A stretch of DNA of 64,000 bases from Callaeas wilsoni (taxonomy: Eukaryota > Chordata > Aves > Passeriformes > Callaeidae): contig VWPU01002907.1 of NCBI GenBank assembly GCA_013398955.1, forward strand, positions 186,001 through 250,000. The letters run 5' to 3'. The position numbers were made by a program, and so were the translations under genes. Below are positions 24,250-35,290 of this stretch, piece by piece; within the stretch, counting starts at the first letter, position 1; each line of letters starts with the position of its first letter. A model generated the notes under the pieces. The model was not told the origin of the DNA, searched no databases, and saw only the letters and a list, made by a program, of their open reading frames with translations.

Positions 24250-24844
24250 GGCACTGCCCGGGGCCGATGGCACCAGCCCCGCTCTGGCACTAAAGCCCGG
24301 CGGCCCGGGGCCGAGTGTCCCTGCCGTGAGCCACAGGTCCTGAAGCAGCTGCTGAGGGCAGGGTGAAAGCAAACACGTTTAGTTAATTAACCACCACACT
24401 TAATTACGATGCCAACATTAGAGGAGCTGTACAGCACTGTTAAACAGGGTGATGTTACATTTAAAGAAGTTGTCATTTATGGTTTTTGAAAAGACTGGGT
24501 TCCCTGCCTCACACTCAAGGCCCCTATCCCATGGAATCCCCCAAGAGCACACATGAACCCTTGTGCAAGCCCCGTGTCCCAAAGGGGACGCAAGGCGAGT
24601 GTGGACCAAAGCTCCTAGAGCTACCAAGCAGCCATCTCCATAAGGGTTTATTTGCCCTGTGGAGGAAAGCCATGTCCCACTGCCCTCAGTGCCCCCAAGG
24701 TCTCCAAACGCACCTGAAGCTGCCAAGCACTTTTACAGGCACCCACAAAATTAACTGCAGTTTCTGAGAACAAAAGCCTGCATTGGTGAAGCATTAAGTT
24801 GAGGGGGGAGAGGTTTCCTCTTTTTACGCTGTAGAAATCCAAGA

Positions 24845-24960
24845 TTTTGCAAGTTGAATTTCCTCCACCTGCTATTGCTTCATGCCTGAGCAAACAGCCT
24901 GGCAGCAGAACAGGCACATCGGTGCTGGGGATGTCCAGCGCTGGTGGCAGCCCTACATAA
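24845..24960 (+). promoter_or_regulatory. ORM1: Candidate promoter of the first orosomucoid gene
   Basis: A TATA-like tacataa lies at 24954-24960, about 60 bases before the ATG at 25019, so a start site near 24985 would give a 5' UTR of about 35 nt. Further up, ttttgcaa at 24845-24852 (TTGCAAAA on the other strand) resembles a C/EBP half-palindrome. Mammalian orosomucoid genes are acute-phase genes controlled by C/EBP and glucocorticoid receptor, but no site here is proven. Confidence 0.4.
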
Positions 24961-25018
24961 GGGACAGAGCTGAGCAACAGCCTGGCAGAGCAGGAGCATC
25001 CACCTGGACAGCCAGGAG

Positions 25019-27178
25019 ATGTTGGCCACCCTCGCCCTCTTTCTGGGGCTGCCCCTTGCCCTGGCCACCAAGCCCCAAAGCTGTGCCCCGCTCATCCCGG
25101 TCACCTTCGACAACACCACCATCCCTCAGGTAAGCCCTGCCCTCATCCAAGGCACCCATCCTCTCCTTTCCCATCAGCTTCCCTAGCCCTTATGGAGCCG
25201 GGAGGAGGATATGGGAGGAGCATCGGCAGCTCAGTGTTTATCTCACTGCCTGTCCATGCTTGTTTTCCTGAAAAAAAAATCCAGACTTCTGCACAGGAGC
25301 ACAGGGAAGGGGTGAAGCCTTGCAGCTCTGCACCCACCATCTCATGAGCAGGCGGGTTTTGGGGGTTCCTGCTTCCATCTCCCTGCAAGCCAGGCTGGGC
25401 AGCACCATCCCAGTGCCTCAGCACTCTGTTTTAAGTCCTTCAAGTGATGGTGACTCGGGTCACGAGTCTCCATCAGCAAACCCTTCACTGCATAAACAGT
25501 ATTTAGTCCCTCAGGAGCTTTCAATGAGAGGAAAGCAATGACAGCCTGGCACAGAGCAGGAGAAACACCATTGCAGAAAGAACTGGCCATCCTGAGAGCT
25601 GGAGCAGTGCCTTAACAGACAGGGGACAAAACCCAGAGACGCTCACCCAGCCTGGATCCTGCCCAGGGCAGTCACCTACAAGGGGTGCTCCTGCCTGTGG
25701 GACAGCAGGACATAGGACACAGCATTTGCTTTCACTCACGGGCTGCCTGTGGGTGAACCTGGCACAACCCCTCCAACCTTCCCACTCTGCTCCCCCTGCA
25801 GCTCCTGGGACAGTGGTTCTACATTGCCGGTGCCTCCAGGTATCCCCCGCACCTGGCAGAGCTGAGAGCAGTGACATTTGAGGCTTTTTCCTTCTCTCCC
25901 GGCAGCCATGAGGATGAGCTCAACATCACCGAAATCATAAGAATGTAAGGACAGGGATTCACCCCCTGATCTGGCTCCCCCATCCCCAGGGGCATTTCTA
26001 CCCTCTGGGCTGAGACACCCCACAGATTTGGGGCTGGAGAGCAGTTATGCCACATTTATTTAAGCTCTGCAGTCCTGCTCATGTTCCAAATCCCTCAGGT
26101 TTGGTTGGGGCAATGTTGGGGGTATTTGCTCCCTCTGACCTCTCTGCCTCACAGGAATGAGACATGTGTGGTGAGGAACTCCAGCAAGGTCCAGGTCCTT
26201 CAGCAGAACTCCACCCTGATGCACGGTAAAGCTCCAGTTGTTGGGATGGGATGGGACAGGATGGGACTCAGCCACCCCTTGGACCCTCCTGCTTCTGCCC
26301 CCCCGTACTTGGCACCCTGAGCCTTTTACACCTAAAATCATGTCTGGAGGGAGGGGAAAAAAATTTCTTCCGCCACACACCACGTCTATGGCAGTACTGT
26401 GGGACTGGGGTGGTCCCCACCGGGACGAGTTGCAAGTATAAAAGGTGATGAGCCCCAGCATGGGGTGGATTCTCACCAGTGGGGAATCTCACGCTCTCCA
26501 TACCTTCCAGTTGACAATAACAAGGTGGCTTCCATGGCCAGACTGATCCAAACTGACAGAGACCTGCTGATCCTGAACCACATCAACATCGAGTTCCCGA
26601 ATCTGAGCCTCTCAGGTGAGCAGGGACAAATCAAGGGGCATGGACATCTCCAGTCCTCACGAGCAGGGCAAAAAGCCCCTTTTCCCCTGATACAGGGAGG
26701 GGAAAGATGGGGACAGGCAGTGAGCTCCCCATCTGCACTATGGGGATCACCCAGGAGCAAAGCAACCCTAAAACTCCACTTCTTCCCCCCCTTCTCCATT
26801 TCTCTGACAGCACGGACACCCAATGTGAGCAAGGAGCACATGGAGGAGTTCAAAGCCCACCTGCACTGCCTGGGCTTCGCTGAGGAGGATGTGTTCTACA
26901 CTTCCACAGAGGTACAAACCCCTCCCCAGGGTGGATGAGCCCCAGGCCAGGTTCTGTTTCCAGTTGGGATGGGGGTCGGGGAGGAATGTAAATTTAGTCC
27001 CCCAGCACAGCTTCCCCGCTGCGCATCCCCACTCCTCCTCGAGCATCCCACCCCAGCCATTCCTGGTGGTTCTGGGGTGAGGGAGCACCAAGAGCTGATC
27101 TCTCCTCTCCCACAGCATGCCTGTCCCCTGCCCGGACAGCAAACGGGTGAAGGCAATGCAGATCCACAGCTGGGGTAA
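25019..27178 (+). CDS. ORM1: Alpha-1-acid glycoprotein (orosomucoid), lipocalin
   Basis: Exons 25019-25129, 25802-25944, 26155-26225, 26511-26615, 26811-26911 and 27116-27178 sum to 594 nt, giving 197 residues; intron phases are 0,2,1,1,0. The product is a secreted plasma (and in birds egg-white) lipocalin that binds basic and neutral small lipophilic compounds and modulates inflammation. Residues 1-16 form a signal peptide (MLATLALFLGLPLALA). The lipocalin GxW motif appears as LLGQWFYIAGAS at about 38-49. Seven N-glycosylation sequons are visible (NTT, NIT, NET, NSS, NST, NLS, NVS), consistent with a heavily glycosylated protein. Four cysteines (QSC, ETC, LHC, HAC) fit the two family disulfides. 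The start was chosen as the ATG opening the signal peptide close to the TATA-like box. It is probably the orthologue of chicken ovoglycoprotein/ORM1. Confidence 0.9.
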
Positions 27179-27326
27179 CCCCCATGGACCGGGCCAGCTG
27201 CTCCATCCTCATCCTCCTCCAGCCCCAGCCAGGCTCAGCACAGCCTCAGCACCTCTTGTCCTACCCATGTTTTGGTTTTTCCTCCTGGATTAAACACCCA
27301 GTTTCACTGTTCTCAACTGGGCTCAA

Positions 27327-27332
27327 AATAAA
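27327..27332 (+). terminator. ORM1: Poly(A) signal of the first orosomucoid gene
   Basis: AATAAA in ctcaaaataaattccag, about 150 bases after the TAA stop at 27176-27178. It gives a compact 3' UTR of roughly 170 nt, as expected for an orosomucoid mRNA. Confidence 0.75.
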
Positions 27333-27349
27333 TTCCAGAGTTTCAACCT

Positions 27350-28408
27350 GCAGCTGCTCCTGCTCCATCTTCTCTGGGACCCCGTCCTGCCTGCCCTGCC
27401 CATGGTGCTGCATCTCCAAACCCACTCAGAGATGTGAAATGCTCCAGACAAAACCCAGCCAGGGCCAAGCGTGGCAGTGGGCACAGAGCTGCTCATCCCT
27501 CATGCCAGCTCTGTGGTGGCAGGGGACCTTCCCAGCCTCAGGACAAGGGGACATGAGCACCCACCCATCAGGGTGACACACAAACCTGCCAACCTCTCCC
27601 CCACCACAGCACTTTTAGCACCTGAACATCCCACCCTCCATTTTCAAGCCAAATCCCACAAGGCTCCACCTACACCACAGGCTTGTGCAGGGGTCACTGC
27701 AGGGTGGGGTGACAGGAGGTGACACTGCACCTTCCCCAAATGTCTCTGCGGAGGGGAAAGGGGAGAGGATGGGAAAAACCATCACCCAGGGCCAGACCAA
27801 AGTGTTCAGGGATGCTCTGCTGCCAGAGAGGAAAAGGCACACAAAATGCCAGAGAAACAAGACCTGCCTGTCTGACAACACAGGGACAGCGGCAGGACAG
27901 GGAGGGTCAGGGAGCTGCCACAGGGGATGTGTCCAACAGGACAGGGTGACCTCTGAGGCCCGTAAGCACCACTTTTAAGGCCAGAAAAAGCACCTTCTCT
28001 TCAAAGCCCCCTTGGGTTTTGCCTGAGATTGGGGTGGGGGCTTCTGCAGCCAAAGCAGCACTGGGAGGGCTGCACGACGTCTCATTAACAGAGCAAGAGG
28101 CAACTACAGCAGCTGCTTGCAGGAAAAAAATGGGCAAATTTAGGGCAGATTTAAGTTTTAAATGCAGTAACTGCATCACCAACAGCCCACTCCTACCAAC
28201 ACTGGCCGACAGCAGCCACATCCGAGGCCAGGACGAGTGCCAAGCACGTGGCTCTTCCCTGGGCATCGGCCCCAAAAGGCACCGGTTGCAACACCGGTGC
28301 AGATCCGGCAGCCCTGGGCTCATCCTGTCCCCTCCCAGCAGAGCTGCAGGAGCCAACAGCGTCTGTCTGTGTGTCTGTGTGTCCGGGACTGTGCTCGCCC
28401 AGCCAGCC
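27350..28408. other. Intergenic between the two orosomucoid genes
   Basis: About 1 kb of moderately GC-rich sequence. A short TGTCTGTG-type run lies just before the second gene's ATG (about 28361-28384). I see no convincing TATA box there. A 341-codon reverse-strand frame spans much of this region and the next gene's first exon, but it has no recognisable domain. Confidence 0.6.
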
Positions 28409-31400
28409 ATGGACACGGCCGGGCTCGTGGTCATCCTCGGCCTCGCAGCCCTGCTGCCCACGGACGCTGTCCCCTGCGGAGCCCAACGCCCGGACAACTC
28501 CACGGCCTCCAAGGTAGGAGACATGCGAGCCTCGGGGGCTGCCCCACGCCCGCAGTGAGCTTCAGGGTGCCTTGCTAAGCCTCGCTGTCCCTTGGGAAAG
28601 GAGAAAACCCCACCTTGTCCCCCCCGCTCCCCCAGTGCATCTGCCAAGGTGCTGTCACTGAAACACCCGCAACAAACGGGAAACGCTTGCTGTCCAAAAC
28701 ACCTCGAATTACCCCGTTTTCTGAGGTTCCCAACAGTGACCTTGAAACAAGGCAGGTGGGCTGGGTGTTTTTTGGTGCAAATCCCTCGCGACAAAGCCGG
28801 GCTGTCCTGACCCTGCCGCACCACCCAGGGCACCCACAGCCGGTGCCAGCACCCTTCCCAACCCCTACACTCAGCTATTTTTCTGCCCCCCAGTTCATTT
28901 GCGAACGTTTCACCTTCTTCCTGCAAACGCAAGAGGGAAAACTAGCAGCAATGCCAATTTTTCCACGGGGAGGGTGGAAATCTCGGGGTTCCTCGTGCAA
29001 ACCCGGCAGCTCTCCCCACGCTGTCCCTCTCTCCGCACAGCTGCTGGGGACGTGGCTGTACGTGGCAGGGGCTGCCCAGTTCCCCCAGCACCGCGTGGAG
29101 ATGCTGCTCATCGACCACGCCTACCTGCGCTTGGAGCCCGGTGCCAGCGGGCAGGAGCTGCTCATCACCCACTACGTGGCCGTGTAAGATGCAGTCCCTA
29201 CACTCTCAACCCATCCCCTCGCTGCTACAGCTCTAAAATCTTTTAGCACAAGATACGAGCGCGGTTCCAGATTGGTTTCTCCAAAAGGAGTCTCTCCTGC
29301 CTGCTCTGTGCACCCTCTCCCCTTTCCTCATCCCTTTTATTTACTTATTTCGACAGACCGCAGGTTTAGACAAGTTTTGCAGGGCACAGAGGTGTCACAG
29401 GCACCAAGCCCTGCAGGCAAGGAGAAGACCTTTCCCTAAGTCCCTGTGCCATGGCTGCTGACTCTGCCAGGCACCAAAAGCTGTTTCCCCCACAGGATCA
29501 GAATTTCAGGGGTTAAATTCTTCCGTGCCACCACAGGCAGCACTTTGAGGTTTCAGTTATTTCAGGGCGGAAAACGTCTGACCACCAAGGAGTGGGGGAG
29601 CAATGGCAAGGCTGAGACCTCGAGCTGCCGCTGGAGGTCAGGCAAATGCACGAGAGAAACGCCTTGATTTTAACAGCGAGAGAAACTAACCCTGGGGAGG
29701 AGGTGGCAGGTGCCCGCTGTGGGGTCAGGACCAGGGCCGGGGCTTTGCTGGTCCCTTCCCGACCATGGCATCACTCCCTTCCCCTCTCTCTCCAGGGGGG
29801 ACCAATGTTTTACCCACAACCTCACCTACTTGGAAATCGCTGCCGGTGACGCCACGCTGGTGAAGCACGGTGAGCAGCACGGCTGGGTTATCACCCAGCC
29901 CACGGTTTCACATGGATTGAGACACACAAAGGTCCCGTGTCCCTGTTTTACATTATCTGATGCGTTTTATTCCTGAGTCTCTTTGCCTGTTTGAAGCTTA
30001 GGCGGGCTCCGAACAGCTCCCAAACCCAGGGGCACCCAGGTTATTGCTGCTCCTGGGGCACCCCGGGGATCACAGCCCCACCATCCAGCCACATTAAACC
30101 CGCAGAGTAATGCTGTGCCAGGAGCAGACCCGCTCCCATCCCTGCAGGAGAACACCATCCTGTTTGTGAAGTTATTTCACAGTCCCTCGGGGAAAGGAGG
30201 GAACACTCATGGCAGGTTTCAGCGAATTAATGAAGCCTCTCATTCTGAGTTGCTTCCTCCTTGCTGAGGAAGTGGGGTGAGCCAGTCTGGGGTGGGAATT
30301 GCAACCCCCTGGGATACAGTTTGCACTGACCCAGCCACCACAGCATTGCTGTGAGCAGGGGGCAGTTTCTCCCCAAACTGCAAGGTCAGGCAGACCCTTC
30401 ATACCCTGAGTCCCAAGACACCACATTCCAACAGCAGGACAGGAGCTGGGGGAACTTTGGCTCTTTCACAACCCAGCCCAATTTTTAAGAAACACAATTT
30501 GTATAAACCAATAGCCAAAAAATTTACCCTATTTCAGGACATTTGTCCTCACCTGCTACTAAAGGTTGAATCCCAGGGTCTACTGACATTGCCCACATCC
30601 AGGCTGGAGTTTATTGCTGCTGCAGCACCGAAAATCTGAGTTATTGTGTCTGTTCTCTCCAAGCCAAGACCCAGCAAACTGAGGGGAGGCTGATGAACCT
30701 CAGCTCTGAAAACCTTTTACTCATCCAGTACCAAATGCAGAGGGAAAGGACGTATTTGGGGCAGTATCTCTACGGTATGAAACTCCAACCTAAAGTAATT
30801 TAAAGCTATCACGGGACACACACACACACACAAAATTATCAACTAAAACCCTACAGCAACTTGCTTTCACCAACAGTCAGTGACTTTCCTGAGACCAGCG
30901 CTCCAGGGGTCACGGGATTTGCAAACCCCGTTAAACCCCACATCTCTTGGCAGAGCAGAAAAGAGCAAGTTAAAGACCAAATCCACTTATGCCATAAATA
31001 TTCAAAGAACAGGAAGTAAATACTGTTCAGCATCAATACCCTCGTAAAATCTCAACATTTTCAAGCCAACCCTGATGTTTCAGTACTTACCTCCCAGGGC
31101 AGAGCACGTGGCTTTGCAATGCTGAAGCTGATCAGATTTAACCACAAACCCATAAAGCAGCAGTTTTGACCCTGATAAGCCTCCCCATCATATTGCCAGG
31201 CTGCAAAGCAGTTGCTTAAGAGATTTTGAAGACACATATAGAAAACTGCCTCCATACTCAGCCTTGGTCCCTCCTGACACCCCAGGAGTATCAAACCATC
31301 CTGCAACCCCTTTAAGCATACAGGACCAGAGTTGTTTGGGAGAGGGTTAAAACAAGCCATGCCCACGGTTGGTTTTGTTCAGGTGTGTTCGCTGTGGGGG

Positions 31401-33192
31401 TGAGAGACACCCACACACAGACCACGTCCACAGCAAGCACTGGTGGGGAAGGGGGGCAGCGAGGACAGGGACGTGGCACAAAGGGCTGCGCTGAGGCCAC
31501 CAGCCCGTATCTAACGCCTGACAAATCCTCCTCCAGCCCGGAACCGGAGCATAAGCACAGCGGATCGGGAGGAATTTGAGCACCACACCAAGTGCCTGGG
31601 GCTGAGGGCAGAGCAGATCGTGTATGCGCCATGGAAAACGGTACTGGGCAGCTCTGGGGGGGCAGGGTCAGCAAAGCCACCACAGCCCCCTCCAGGCAGG
31701 GGCGCAAGACCCCAGGCTGCACCTCCAGCTGCCACACTGGGGTCTTGGGGACACATTTTCAAGGTGTTGGAAATGATTTAGAGGATTAAATAACGACAGG
31801 CTTGCTTCAATGGAGGTTGAAAATAGCACCCCTAAAGCAAATATCTGCATCTGAGCATGTCCACTGGGAACCCTGGTAACAGCCTGCCTACCCCTGCCAG
31901 AGGGGGAAAACAGGCAAGGGATTTTTGCCCTGAAATTACTGATTTTGCCTTGCCCCCCAGTAAGGACCAGCCGCCCCCAGGAGCTGCAGAAAGGGCAGGA
32001 GGCCCCAGGGATTTTTTCCTTCAGGTTTTCCACCAAAATATTAAGAAAGTCCAGTCCTCGCCTCTGCCACCAGATTTAAGACATTTTATCCTGCAAATGA
32101 CCCAGAGCCTGAGTCAGCTTGAGAGGGGCTCCTGTTTGCAAACTGAAGGTGAAAAACATCTTACCTTTGCTGCTCTGTCCTGGTCATCTGCTCATCCACA
32201 TCAGGAGGCTCTGAGTTTTCAGAGGTGCCCAAAACCCCACACCAAGCCACCAGGCTGGATCCCACATGTCCCCAACACTTATCCAGCCTCAAGAGGCTTC
32301 TTTTAAAGCTGCCCCACAGGTTCAGGGGAACAAGGACAGAGGCAGAGAGTGCAGGGGCAGGGTAAAACCCTCGGAATGGAGCTGCACCTGGGGCTGGGTC
32401 AGGTCTCCTCTCCCATTTAGCAAATGAGCAGCACCTGGGAGGCAGAGCCCAGCTCCTCTACATTAACTGCATGCAGCTGTGGACTGGGGGGTTGCAGCCT
32501 CTGGATCACATTTAAATTTGGGCAAAATTAGGGGAATAAGTCAGGACTGTCTGTGCTTACAAGCTCTGGTGCAATTGGGGTTGGCAGTTACTGGCCAAAG
32601 TAAGCCACTGCACCTGAGGAGTAAAAAATCAATCAAACAAACACAGAAAACATTTTGGGGACCTTTGTCATCAGGCTGAAGGAGTTGGATGTGAACGGAG
32701 CACCTTCACAAAGCCTCGTGTCACTGCAGGCATTAACAGAACTTAACCTATGCTGAGTGCCTGAGAAGCACAAGTTTTTTACTTATTTCTCCCAAAGTCT
32801 GAGTCCCCCCTGTCCTTCAGAGCACACATAGCCCAGCTTTGCCCCAGAAATTTGGTTTCCTCTTTCCAGCACAGGCCTGGAAAATGGCACCAGCAGGATC
32901 TCAGCACCTAGGCAAGCAGTGTCTGTGCCCGGGCCAGCACGGGGGAGCCCTGAGCTTCCTTAGCTCCTCTTAGACATCATCAGCTAAAAGGGGACAGGAA
33001 AATACTTCTTTCTTGAGTAAATTCTCTCTTGCTGGCACCTTGGCAGATTCAGTTACCCTGGTTTTGTTTTGACAGGAGGTGTGTCAAGTGAAAGAAGCCG
33101 AAGGCAGCAACAGCCCACACGCAGAGCCCGTGGCTGCAGTCACAGCAGCACCTGCTCCAGGGACTCCCTGGCCTGGGAGTGCAGGGAACTGA
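28409..33192 (+). CDS. Second, divergent alpha-1-acid-glycoprotein-like lipocalin
   Basis: Exons 28409-28513, 29041-29183, 29796-29869, 30664-30774, 31537-31640 and 33076-33192 sum to 654 nt, giving 217 residues. Intron phases (0,2,1,1,0) and the 143-nt second exon are identical to the upstream orosomucoid gene, so the two arose by tandem duplication. The signal peptide covers about residues 1-20. The lipocalin GxW motif appears as LLGTWLYVAGAA. Four cysteines (VPC, DQC, TKC, EVC) match the two orosomucoid disulfides. Sequons are NST, NLT, NLS and NRS. By hand count, 17 of 48 exon-2 residues equal the neighbour, so divergence is deep. The last exon adds a Pro/Ala-rich tail absent from the neighbour. 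It is probably a secreted lipocalin; its ligand is unknown. The acceptor before 30664 (ctccaag) is the least certain border. Confidence 0.82.
30816..30832. repeat. (CA)n microsatellite
   Basis: A short pure AC/CA dinucleotide run in intron 4 of the second orosomucoid-like gene. Confidence 0.9.
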
Positions 33193-33205
33193 CCCCACAC
33201 AGGGC

Positions 33206-33211
33206 AATAAA
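33206..33211 (+). terminator. Poly(A) signal of the second orosomucoid-like gene
   Basis: AATAAA in gggcaataaatgctttt begins only 14 bases after the TGA stop at 33190-33192, predicting a 3' UTR of about 35-40 nt. Its position immediately after the predicted last exon supports that exon model. Confidence 0.75.
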
Positions 33212-33229
33212 TGCTTTTCTTCAAATTAG

Positions 33230-35290
33230 ATGCAATTTGGTGCCAAATTGTTTGAGAGCAGACGGTTCTTCAGAGGTCAGAAGTGGGGTTTGCAAGAAGA
33301 GAACGAACACCCAACTCACCTTGTGTGTCATCCAGCTAGGAGTTGGGAGAGTCAACTTGGAGCTTCCCACTGAGCTTGGAAAAGAGCTCTGCCAAAAAGC
33401 AGCGCTGCAGTGCAGCAGTAAGAGAGGCCAGCCAGGAGAGGGCAATCATTAACTACTTTAAACAAGCAAACCAAGCATTTGAGGAGGAAACTTAGCTGTA
33501 ACTGTACAGCCTGAGTAAAAGGGGGTTTAGCTAAAAGGAACTACCCAATTCTCTTGACAGCAGCTTGACTGCCAGGTAGCCCAGGTGGGACAGATGTTTC
33601 AAAGCCTTTGGACCCTGATAATGTCCATCCACAGCTTGGTTTGCACACCGTGTCTGACACTGACAAATTACCCTCTTGCCAGAGGGAAGGGGTGCTAACC
33701 CAACCCAGCCTGGATTTTTAGTTTCCCAGAGAAAAGGTCATGTTTTCTCATTTATCAGCAAGCTCAATACCCTGGAGATGAGAAGTGCCAAGAATGACAT
33801 TGCTCTCCATGCCTCCAGCACACCCCTGCACTCGTCAGGCACCTCATACGCCCCTTATCCCAGCCCCAAAGGCAGGACAGCACCATCGCTGCCACTGTAA
33901 AAGTGGGCAAGAGTAGCAAGAGACTGCTGCTGCTGCTGCATGTCTGGAGAGGAATTCAGTCTCAGCTCTAACTTAGTAATTAAGCACTGAAAATATCTCT
34001 CTTCCTTAAAAAGGAAGAAAATGAGAAAAGCCAGAGGGAAGGCAGCAGCAAGCCCTGTGCCTCCCTCTGAAGCTCCAGGGTGCTCTGTTTCTGTCCAGCT
34101 GCCTTTACCAGGCAAAATTTCAGTGTTAAGCCTTTGGAGTGACTGCTCTAGCAAAAACGAATTTTACGAGATCACAGAATCATTAAGGTTGGAAAACACC
34201 TCCAAGGTTAAGCCCAACCTGTGACCAATCCCCACCTTGTCAACCAGGCCAGAGCACTGAGTGCCACATCCATTCCTTGGACACTTCCCAGCGATGGTGA
34301 CTCCACCACCTTCCTGGGCAACCCCTTCCAGTGCTTGACAAATCTTTCAGTGAAGTTCCTCCTGCTGTCCAATCTGAACCTCCCCTGGCACAGCTTGAGG
34401 CCATTCCCTCTCATCCTGCCCCGTTCCCTGGAAGCAGAGCCTGACCCTCACCTGACTGCACCCTCCTGCGTCAGGGATTGCAGAGAGTGACGAGGTCGCC
34501 CCTGAGATTGCTTTTCTGCAGGATAAATAAATAAGTTCAGCCCATTCCGGAACTCCAGGTCTCAAGGCACAGGTACCCAGCCAGCCCTTGCTTCACCCAC
34601 CTCCTTATCAGCTTGTGATGTGAAACAGAGCTCCCCAAGGTCTCAGAGGGCAGGGGGCTGAGGGGATGCTGGCAGCAGCCTCCAGTGCTGCAGTTCAAGG
34701 GCCCATCTCAGCCGACACCACTGGAGAGCTGTGGCTCAGATTACAAAAACCCAGACTGTATGAGCAGATTTATAGCTGACTAAGTCTTGAATTACAGTAG
34801 AAGGCATAAAGAACACACAGAGCCAGTCTGGCCCCTACAGCAAGTTTTGTTAACCAGATCAGAGGCCACTAGCTATGGCTCCTGAATGACCTTCAAGGGT
34901 AGCGCCTGGCTGGGTTGTTATTCATGAAAAAACTTGTACAAAGCCTTTATTTTGAAAACTGTATGAGCCAGGTTCTTTCAAGGGGATAACTGGACTGCAG
35001 AGCTTTCAGTTTTTCTGGGAAATTCACCGCTCTGAACAGAGTGTTATGGATACTGCAGAGATGAGCAAAGTCCAGCAACACTGCCACAGGTAAACAGTGT
35101 CTGAACATCCCTGACTCATCACCACTATCGTTAGCCTTGATCTTGCTGGCTTTGCTTTTAAGAATTCTGTTCTCCCAGGTCCTCGTAGTGAGAATCCTCC
35201 CCAGTGTCAGTGTCCTTGGTGAGAACTAGCCCAGGAAGAGTCTGGCCCCAAAGAGCACCAATAAACCATAGAGAAAGAGATGGAGGCGTG
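33230..35290. other. Intergenic between convergent orosomucoid-like and SLC25A25 3' ends
   Basis: About 2 kb. It contains an antisense CR1 fragment (34171-34560) and a short CTG run near 33928. I see no gene or RNA structure. A second candidate reverse-strand poly(A) signal for SLC25A25 lies at 34946-34951. Confidence 0.6.
34171..34560 (-). repeat. CR1 LINE fragment, antisense
   Basis: It begins with 'atcacagaatcattaaggtt' and continues through 'ccttcctgggcaacccctt' and 'ctcccctggcacagcttgag', the reverse complement of a CR1 3' end. The element's 3' end is therefore on the left. It is old, with many substitutions. Confidence 0.8.

Larger units (their letters stand above)
23271..25018. other. 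Intergenic COL27A1 to orosomucoid, including orosomucoid promoter
   Basis: This gap of about 1.7 kb contains a purine-rich block (about 23525-23730), a GC-rich stretch with the C-rich minisatellite (about 23740-24320), and then ordinary sequence leading into the orosomucoid promoter. The long Pro/Ala- or Gly/Arg-type reading frames here are by-products of the repeat and are not genes. Confidence 0.7.

Noticed and set aside
23423..24372. Long proline-, alanine- and glycine-rich reading frames on both strands (up to about 306 codons)
   Set aside because: They are created by the C-rich minisatellite, which has no stop codons in any frame. The 47-bp period shifts frame at every copy, and no domain or splice context supports a protein.
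27907..28932. 341-codon reverse-strand open frame
   Set aside because: It overlaps exon 1 of the second orosomucoid-like gene in antisense, has no recognisable domain, and lies in G/C-rich DNA where long chance frames are common.
29497..29667. Possible extra exon in intron 2 of the second orosomucoid-like gene
   Set aside because: It has an acceptor-like ccccacag, but no orosomucoid gene has an exon there. The 29183 to 29796 junction keeps frame and matches the neighbouring gene, whereas this block lacks lipocalin similarity.
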